64,000 nt of DNA, from positions 1-64,000 of the forward strand of contig JADJAE010000020.1 in NCBI GenBank assembly GCA_016704445.1, written 5' to 3'. The translations under genes and the position numbers were made by a program. This document shows, one piece after another, positions 40,128 to 47,600 of the stretch (within the stretch, counting starts at the first letter, position 1; each line of letters starts with the position of its first letter). The notes below the pieces were generated by a model. That model had not been told where the DNA came from. It did no database searches and saw only the letters and a program-made list of their open reading frames with translations. Source of the DNA: Deltaproteobacteria bacterium (GTDB lineage Bacteria; Myxococcota_A; Polyangia; Polyangiales; Ga0077539).

Positions 40128-40697
40128 ATGACGGTCAGCATGCGCTCCCTTCGCACCGTTTCCCTCGCGGCCTTGTTCGTCTGCACCGGGTGCGGAACTT
40201 CGTTCGTGAACCGAGGGATCCAAGAGCAGTCCCGATGGATCCAGACGCAGGTGGCACGACGCGCGACCTCGCCGAGCGAGGTCGGCGAAGACGAGACGCT
40301 CAACTACGAGAGCCGGTTCGAGGTCGAGGTCTCTCCGAGCAACAACCGCGGGAGCGCGCACGACGCGCAGGAGCGGAGCGACCTGCCGGACCTGCACCTG
40401 TACTCCCGCATCGGAGGTCAGCGAACGGAGGTCGGGAGCGCGAGCAACGCGCAGACGCTCACGAGTTCGTACCCTCTCCGGCTCAAGCGCGGGGACACGG
40501 TTGAACTACGTCTCGTCGATCGCGCCAACACGTACCATCGCGTTCAGTACGACTCCCGTCAGACCGACGACTGGTCGAGCGAGTCAACGAGCGAGACACC
40601 CCTCGCGCAGTTCTCGTTTCAGTTTGAGGGCCCCGGTCGGTACTTCTTCCACCGTGGATACGGGCTGTTCTTCATCGACTTCCGTCCGCTCCAGTAG
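40128..40697 (+). CDS. Hypothetical lipoprotein
   Basis: A 189-residue protein with lipoprotein signal and lipobox CTGC (SLAALFVCTGCGT), preceded by a strong AGGAGAGAG ribosome site. The mature part is polar with a Ser/Asn/Glu-rich start, then beta-strand segments (YPLRLKRGDTVELRLVD, FSFQFEGPGRYFFHRGYG) ending DFRPLQ. The C-terminal half looks like a single beta-sandwich. Family and function are not recognised. It is single between the defence-like pair and nadE. Confidence 0.65.
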   Translation: MTVSMRSLRTVSLAALFVCTGCGTSFVNRGIQEQSRWIQTQVARRATSPSEVGEDETLNYESRFEVEVSPSNNRGSAHDAQERSDLPDLHLYSRIGGQRTEVGSASNAQTLTSSYPLRLKRGDTVELRLVDRANTYHRVQYDSRQTDDWSSESTSETPLAQFSFQFEGPGRYFFHRGYGLFFIDFRPLQ

Positions 40698-40821
40698 GGG
40701 GTGGCGCAGTTAGACTGCTGGCCGCGACAGCCATCCGAGGTGGGCCGTCGCGACGTCTGACCCTTCCGGCCCGGGTGGTGTAGCCTCGCCGCGCGTTCAG
40801 CAAAGGGAGCCCACCACCACC

Positions 40822-42729
40822 ATGCGACTGGTCAAGATCGGCCTCGGCAGCGTCAACCCCACCGTCGGCTCGGTGCACTCCAACACCGCCCGGTGTATCG
40901 CCGAGGCGCAGGCCATGGCCGCCGTCGACGTCACCGTCGCCGTGCTCCCCGAGCAGGTCATCGGCGGCTATCCCGCCGAAGACCTTGTGCAGTGGGCGGG
41001 CTTCGTCCGCGCCCAGTGGGACGCGCTCCAGCGCTTCGCCCGGGAGACCTCCTCGCTCGCCACGGTCTTCGCGCTCGGCATCACCGTCGCCCACCAGGGG
41101 CACCTCTACAACTGCGCCGCCGTCGTGCACCGGGGCGCGGTGCTGGGCCTCGTCCCCAAGGAGAAGCTCCCCACCTACAACGTCTTCTACGAAGCCCGAA
41201 CCTTCTCCAGAGGGGTCCCCGGCCAGCGCGACACCGTGGAGGGAGTCCCCTTCGGCGACCTCGTGTTCGCCTTCGACTTCGGCACCCTCGCGGTCGAGGT
41301 CTGTGAAGACGTCTGGTCGCCCGACGGACCCATGCGCCGCCGCTGCTACGCCGGCGCCGAGCTGGTGCTCAACCTCTCCGCCTCGCCCTACCGCATGGGC
41401 GTCATGGGCACGCGCCGGGAGATGCTCGCCACCCGCTCCGCCGACAACCAGTGCACCCTCGCGTACGTCAACAGCGTCGGCGCCAACGACGGCCTCATCT
41501 TCGACGGCGGCGGCTTCGTCTTCCAGAACGGCCGCCCCATGGTCGAGGCCCCTCGCTGGGTGGAGTCCTGGGCCGCCGTGGTGGTCGACCTCGACCGCAC
41601 CCGCCGGCTGCGCACCGAGGCCACCACCTGGCGCACCGACTGCCTCGACGCCGCGCAGTCGCCCATCAAGCCCACGCTGGTCACCGCCACGGGGAAGGGC
41701 GCCAGCCGCGCGTCGCTGCCCTACCCCGCGCCCACGCACGGGAGCTTCTTCCTGCCGGGCCCCCAGAGCCCCCGCAACGCCCGGGTGGAGTTCTGCGACG
41801 ACCTCCTCGACGCCCTCGGCCTGGGCGTCTGGGACTATTACGAGAAGACCCGCGCCTTCAAGGGATTCGGCCTCGCGCTCTCCGGGGGGCGAGACTCGCT
41901 GCTCACCCTGCTCGTCACCTGGAGGGCCATCCAGAAGCGCTTCGCCGACCTGCCCGACGAGGCCCGCAAGGCGAAGACGGGGGAGATGTTCAAGGCCTTC
42001 TACATGCCGTCGCGCTACTCCACCGACCACACCTCGGAGAGCGCGCGGATCATCTGCGAAGAGCTGGGCGTGCCATTCAAGGTAGTGGCCATTGAAGAGG
42101 CCTTCGAGCGAGAGGCCGAGGCCGCGAAGACCATGGTGGGCGGTGAGCTCACCGCGCTGACCATGCAGAACATCCAGGCCCGGGTGCGCGCCCAGCGGAT
42201 GTGGAACTACTCCAACACCACCGGGATGCTCTTCCTCCAGACGGGCAACATGTCAGAGAAGGCCATGGGCTACACGACCATCGGAGGCGACCTGGAGGGC
42301 GCCCTCGCGGTGCTGGCCAACGTCCCCAAGACGGTGGTGATCTATCTCTTGGAATACCTGTTGGAGAAGCACGGCTTCGAGGGCATCTGGAAGACCCTGT
42401 CGGCCCCGGCGGGCCCGGAGCTGGCGCCCAACCAGAAGGGCGAGGACGAGCTCATGCCCTTCAGGGTGCTGGACGCGTGCTTCCACCTGTACGCGGCGGA
42501 GAAGCTGTCCCCGCCGGAGATCGTGCAGGCGCTGGGGAGCATGTTCCCGGATGACACCGCGGAGGAGCGGGAGCGCTGGGTGGCGAAGTTCACCCGGATG
42601 TTCGTGCAGTCGATCTACAAGTGGGTGCAGGCGCCGCTCTCGCTGCACGTCGGCAACCTCGACCTCGACCGCGAGCGGGCGCTCCAGCTCCCGGTGGTCG
42701 AGACCACGGAGTGGACCCGGAAGGCGTAG
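40822..42729 (+). CDS. nadE: Glutamine-dependent NAD+ synthetase
   Basis: A 635-residue two-domain NAD+ synthase converting nicotinate adenine dinucleotide to NAD+ with glutamine as nitrogen source. The N-terminal nitrilase-like amidase (1-about 290) has the Glu-Lys-Cys triad: LPEQVIGGYPAEDL, PKEKLPTYNVFYE, VEVCEDVWSPDGP. The synthetase domain has the PP-loop LSGGRDSLLT and the NAD-site region TGNMSEKAMGYTTIGGDLEG. Start MRLVKIGLGSVNPTVGS with AGGGAG upstream. Followed by element E3. Confidence 0.95.
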   Translation: MRLVKIGLGSVNPTVGSVHSNTARCIAEAQAMAAVDVTVAVLPEQVIGGYPAEDLVQWAGFVRAQWDALQRFARETSSLATVFALGITVAHQGHLYNCAAVVHRGAVLGLVPKEKLPTYNVFYEARTFSRGVPGQRDTVEGVPFGDLVFAFDFGTLAVEVCEDVWSPDGPMRRRCYAGAELVLNLSASPYRMGVMGTRREMLATRSADNQCTLAYVNSVGANDGLIFDGGGFVFQNGRPMVEAPRWVESWAAVVVDLDRTRRLRTEATTWRTDCLDAAQSPIKPTLVTATGKGASRASLPYPAPTHGSFFLPGPQSPRNARVEFCDDLLDALGLGVWDYYEKTRAFKGFGLALSGGRDSLLTLLVTWRAIQKRFADLPDEARKAKTGEMFKAFYMPSRYSTDHTSESARIICEELGVPFKVVAIEEAFEREAEAAKTMVGGELTALTMQNIQARVRAQRMWNYSNTTGMLFLQTGNMSEKAMGYTTIGGDLEGALAVLANVPKTVVIYLLEYLLEKHGFEGIWKTLSAPAGPELAPNQKGEDELMPFRVLDACFHLYAAEKLSPPEIVQALGSMFPDDTAEERERWVAKFTRMFVQSIYKWVQAPLSLHVGNLDLDRERALQLPVVETTEWTRKA

Positions 42730-42752
42730 CGCGGCCGCAGTCCGTCGTACGC

Positions 42753-42975
42753 CGCCGGGGTTCGCGCGATGGCGCTCACCCCGGGCAATAACAGGGCGGC
42801 GCCCCGGGCACTGCCCGGGGCTTTCGGACAGGAGCTCGATCGAACTTCCGGAGGGACAGGCCGATGCGCAGCGGATTGAACCGAATCGTGTTCCTGCTCG
42901 AAAGCCCCGGGCAGTGCCCGGGGCGCCGCCCTGTTATTGCCCGGGGTGAGCGCCAGCGCGCGAACCCCGGCCCTC
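42753..42975. repeat. Palindromic element E3
   Basis: Left arm about 42753-42838 and right arm about 42892-42975 are reverse complements, with GCGCTCACCCCGGGCAATAA and GCCCCGGGCACTGCCCGGGG-type inner stems. Shared spacing and blocks with E1 and E2 make it a diverged member. It ends about 15 bases before the GTG of the GHKL ATPase gene, so it may lie in that gene's leader or promoter. Confidence 0.85.
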
Positions 42976-42989
42976 AAGCGGGTTGACCA

Positions 42990-44681
42990 GTGACCACCCC
43001 CTTCCGCACCCGACCCGACGACGGCCCGCAGCTCAGCGCCAGCGAGGCCGTCCATGACGCCATCCACCAGATGGTGCGCCAGTTCGCCGACCCGATGGCG
43101 TGGCTGCGCGAGCTCGTCCAGAACGCCCTCGACGCAGGCGCATCCGCCATCAGCGTCCACCTCGACTACCAGCCCGACCGCGTGTCCGATCGAGGCGCCC
43201 TCCTCGCCTCGGTCACCGACGACGGCCACGGCATGGACCAGGACACCATCGAGCGCTCCCTCGTCGTGCTCTTCCGCTCCACCAAGGACCGCGACCCCAC
43301 CAAGATCGGCAAGTTCGGCGTCGGCTTCTTCTCGGTCTTCGGCGCAGGTCCCTCGATCGTCACCGTCGACTCCGGCCGCGCCGACGCCCCCGAGGCCCTG
43401 CGGCTCAGCTTCCGACCCGACTTCACCTACGAGCTCGAAGCCATCCCCCCTCGCCGCGGGACCACCGTCACCCTCACCCTCCAGCGCTCCGCCGCCCAGG
43501 CCAGCGAGTTCGCCGAGCGCTCCCTCGCCGCCCTCTCCCGCTGGTGCCCCCACGTCGCCGCGCCCCTCCAGCTCAGCACCCACGGCATCCCCGCCGGAGA
43601 CCGCGACGTCCGCATCGACCGACCCTTCGACATCGAAGGCCCCGTCACCCTCACCCACCGCGTCGACGCCCGCACCGTGCTCGCCCTCGCCGTCGACCCG
43701 GTCGCCTCCGTCGCCTTCTACAACCGGGGGATCCTCCTCCACGCGACCACCGACACGCCCCTCCCCGGGGTGCGCTGGAAGATCGACGCGCACGACCTCC
43801 ACCACACCGTCTCCCGCGACAACGTGCGCCGCGACGCCGCCTTCGCCCGCGCCCAGCAGCTCGCCGCCGAGCTCGCCCGCACCGCCCTCCGGGAGCGCTT
43901 CGTCGCCGCCTTCGCCGCCGCCGCCTCTCGCAGCGCCTCGGCCCGCCACGCAAAACAGCCCTCGCCCGACGCGGCCCTCCTCGCGGCCTGGGCCCGGCTC
44001 GCGCTCGACGCGCCCTTCAAGCTCAAGCCCGCCGAGGTCGCCTGGCCCCTCGCGCACCCGCTCGCCTCCGCCCCGGGGCGGGTCACGGCCTCCTTCGCGC
44101 CCGGCATCCTCCAGCGCCCCGAGCGCCGCTACGCCGCCGGGCCCTCCGCCCTCACCGCCGCCCTCGCCCGCAAGGACATCGCCGTCGTCGACATCGGCGT
44201 CGCAGGCCCCGGCGCAGAGGCCCTCCTCGCCCTGCTGCGAGCCCACCACCACGAAGACCGGGTCGTCCCCGTCGACGCCCGCTACCTCCTCGCACGACCG
44301 CTCCACGCCAACGACCTCGTGCCCCACGCCCGCAAGCTGCTCGAAGCGCTGCGGCCGCTGCTCCCCGCGCTCGGACTCCGAGAGGTCTTCCTCGGAACCA
44401 TCGACGGCTACGGACGCGACCGCGCCTTCGCGGCCTTCGCCCACGACCCGAGGGCGACGGAGTTTCTCCTCGACGCCACCCGGGACGAGCCCTTCTCCCT
44501 CGAGGAGGGAAGGGCGCTGCTGCTCCACGTGACGCACCCCCGGGTGGCCGCCGCCGTCGACGCCGCGCGCTCCGACCCCTCCCTCGCCGCCCTCGCCCTG
44601 CTGCGCGCCGTCGCCCTCCACGCGGGCTCCCTCGACGCCCGCCGCGACCTCTCCCTCTTCACCCTCGCGACCCCCTCATGA
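42990..44681 (+). CDS. Hsp90-like GHKL ATPase of an unknown two-gene system
   Basis: A 563-residue protein with a complete GHKL ATP site at the N terminus: N box LRELVQNALDAGA (E41, N45), G1 DDGHGMD (77-83), and G2 KIGKFGVGFFSVF (105-117). The following middle domain includes the family-style RVDARTVLALAVD and VAFYNRGILLH. HtpG has about 620 residues and a dimerisation end with no match here, so this is not the housekeeping chaperone. The C-terminal 200 residues are Ala/Leu-rich helices. The GTG at 42990 lies directly after palindrome E3. The stop overlaps the giant gene by ATGA, so the two products are probably made in similar amounts and act together. Confidence 0.85.
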   Translation: MTTPFRTRPDDGPQLSASEAVHDAIHQMVRQFADPMAWLRELVQNALDAGASAISVHLDYQPDRVSDRGALLASVTDDGHGMDQDTIERSLVVLFRSTKDRDPTKIGKFGVGFFSVFGAGPSIVTVDSGRADAPEALRLSFRPDFTYELEAIPPRRGTTVTLTLQRSAAQASEFAERSLAALSRWCPHVAAPLQLSTHGIPAGDRDVRIDRPFDIEGPVTLTHRVDARTVLALAVDPVASVAFYNRGILLHATTDTPLPGVRWKIDAHDLHHTVSRDNVRRDAAFARAQQLAAELARTALRERFVAAFAAAASRSASARHAKQPSPDAALLAAWARLALDAPFKLKPAEVAWPLAHPLASAPGRVTASFAPGILQRPERRYAAGPSALTAALARKDIAVVDIGVAGPGAEALLALLRAHHHEDRVVPVDARYLLARPLHANDLVPHARKLLEALRPLLPALGLREVFLGTIDGYGRDRAFAAFAHDPRATEFLLDATRDEPFSLEEGRALLLHVTHPRVAAAVDAARSDPSLAALALLRAVALHAGSLDARRDLSLFTLATPS

Positions 44682-47600
44682 GCGATCGACGCAAGGTCCT
44701 CTCCCGCGGCACCGCCCTCGTCGACCCGCGCGCCGCCGTCGAGCGCCTGCGCAGCTTCCAGCTCGCCGAGCCGCTGCTCTACGTGCTGGAGATCGTGCGC
44801 GCCGCGGTCGCCGGCGAGGCCACCGCGGTCGACCTCTACAACGACGCCGACGACCTGGTGCTCACCTTCGACGGCGCAGCCCCCTCCGCCGACGACCTCG
44901 CCCACCTCCTCGACCACCTCTTCAGCACCCAGCACCCACGGCTGCGGCTGCTCGCCATCGCGGTCAACACCGCCCTCGGCTTCGGCCCCCGCCACGTCGA
45001 CCTCTACACCACCCACGAGGCCCCCGCGGGGCAGTGCCACCGGGTGCGCTTCACCGCGGGCGTCTCCCACGACCCCGACGCGCGCGTCCCCGCGGCCCTG
45101 GAGAGCGCCCGCGTCGAGCTGGTCGCGCGCCCCGCCGACCTGCCCCCCGAGGGGGTGCGGGTGCACCTGAGGGAGTCCTTCGGGCTGCCCGTGGTGAGAG
45201 AGTGGTTCGCCCGCGATCCCGCGGAGACCGTGCTCCTCCGCGACCGCCTGGTGGCGCTCCCCATCCCGCTGCGCCGCGACGGCGTCGCCCTCGCCACGGG
45301 CTTCGTCCCAGGCCCGCTCGTCAGCGTTCCCCTCGAGCTTGGCGCAGGGCTGAGCGGATCGCTCCAGCTCATCAGCGCCACCCACGGCCATCGCCTCGTG
45401 CTCTCCGAGCTCGGGGTCATCCTCGAGGAGCGCCTGCTCTCCGCCGCGGCCGACGCCAACGTCCCCGGCGCTCCGCTGCGCCTCCACCTCGACGCCCGCT
45501 CGCTGCCCACCAACGCCTCCCGCTCCCAGGTCGACCTCTCCGGCGGCCTCCAGCACGCCCTCCGCCGCGCCTGGAACCTCCACCTCCCCCAGCTCCTCGA
45601 CGCCGCCCGCGCCCGCCTCGACGACCCGCAGCTCCCGGAGCCCGACCGCGTCGCCCTCCACGAGGCGCTCCTCGCGTGGGTGCACCACTACCTCGGCGAC
45701 GCCTGGTTCGCCCTCGGGCGCAGCGCCATCGCCACCACCGACGAGACCGAGCTCGGCCAGTGCCCGCCCGCCGTGCTGCGCGCCCTCATGGCCCTGGAGC
45801 TCATCCCCACCGCCGCTGGACCCTGGCTCTCCGTCGCGTCGATCCTCGACACCGACCCCCGGCCTTCGCTCGTCTGGCGAGGCGCGGAGCCCGTCCCCGC
45901 AGAGCTCGCCCCCCACCTCGGCGCGGTGCTCTGGTGCCCTCCCAGACGCCCCCGCCTCGAGGCCCTGCTGCGGCCGCTCTCGCTCCAGCCCGCCGACGCC
46001 GCCATCGCGGTCGCCCGCGAGGCCCTCACCCGCCGCAAGCGCTTCCTCGGGCTCTCTCCCCGCGAGGCCCGCGTGGCGCAGGCCGACGACGCCGTGCTGC
46101 GCGTGGTCTTCGGTGAGCCCTCCACCGAGGAGCGGCCCACCCTGCCCGTCACCCTCGCTGGGCTGCGCGGAGAGCTGGTGCTGCGAGCGCGGGGCCTCGA
46201 CGCCGCCGGCGTCTTACAGACCACCGTATTCATCGAGCAGCGGCCGCTCGCCGCCGAGGCGCTCGACACCGCAGGGGTGCCCGCGGAGGTGGCGCTGGAG
46301 CACCCGGCGCTGAGGGCCAACGAGACCTTCCAGGGCGTAGAGCGGGACGCCGCGCTCGCCGACGCCATGAGGGCCGTGAAGCGGGTGCTGGCCGAGGCCC
46401 TCGCGGTGCTGGCCGACGAGCTCGCGGGCGCGCTCTCGCTCCATGACCCGAGGCGGCAGTGGTTCGGCCCCTCGCTCGACGACCTCTCCCCCGCCACCCG
46501 TCGCGCCATGGCCCGCGCGGCCTTCGACACCCTCCGCAACGTCAGCGCCGACCCGGCGGCGATGCGCGCACTCACCAGCGATCTCCTCGAGCGCCACCCC
46601 GCTCTCGACGAGCTCCCGCTCTGGCCCACCACCGCCCCGGGGATCTTCGCCTCGACCCGTGAGCTGCGCGCCATGGCCGACTCCCCCGTCGGGTGCGTGC
46701 TCTTCAGCACCGCGACCCGCTCGGGCCTCCGCGCGGACGGGCGCACGGTGCTGCTCCTCGACCCGTCGGTCCGGCGCTCCCTCTCGGCGCTGCTCCCGGC
46801 GTCCACTCGCTTCGTCGACCTCACCGACGCGCTCCCCACGCCCATCACCCCCGACCCCCGCGCCCTGGTCACCCTCGACGACCGCCGCGCCGTGCCGTGG
46901 ATCGTCGTCGCCAGCGAGCACACCCGCATCGCCCTCGCCCCGTCGCCCTCCACCAAGGACACCCTCGTCCTCGCCCACGGCGGCCTCGCGCTCGACTCCC
47001 GCAAGCGCCGTAGCCGCTTCGGTCCGATGCAGGTCGTGGCCGAAGACGACCGGATCATCGTGCTCCCGGAGAAGAAGAGCGCCGCGCTGCCGGAGAGCGT
47101 CCCCGGGGACCTCGACGAGCTCGTCGCCGCGGCCGAGCTTACCCTGGTCGGTAAGCTGAGCCTCGCCTGGCGGGGCGACGATGAGGCCGCCGACTCGCTG
47201 GGAGGCGACGCGGAGGAGATCCGCAGCGTTCCGGCGCGGAGGATGCTGCTCTCGGCCCTCGCGTACACGGCAGGGCGCCCTGAGGACGCGAGCCTCCACC
47301 CGCTGAGAGAGGCCCTCGAAGGGACGCCGATGATCCAGTCGCGCAGGGTCGACGGCGCGGTGGAGGAGCTCAGCCCGAGGGCGCTGAGGGAGCGCATCCA
47401 GGCCGCGGGCGGAGGACCCTACCCCTACCTGGCAGAGGCCCCGGCGGACCTCGCGGGGGAGGACTTCACCCCGCTGCTCGTGGCCGACCGCGAGCACCGG
47501 GCGCTCATCGAACAGTCCCTCGGGGTGAAGCTCCGCAGCGCCCACGAGCAGCTCCCCCGCCTCCGCGACGCCCGCGCCCGCCGCCTCGCCCGCGCCCGCC

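Noticed and set aside
42990..44681. Annotation as the housekeeping chaperone HtpG
   Set aside because: GHKL boxes fit but length, C-terminal region and linkage to a giant partner do not.
46214..46231. TTACAGACCACCGTATT as a diverged palindrome copy
   Set aside because: Only TTAC and GTA match; too degenerate to count without statistics.
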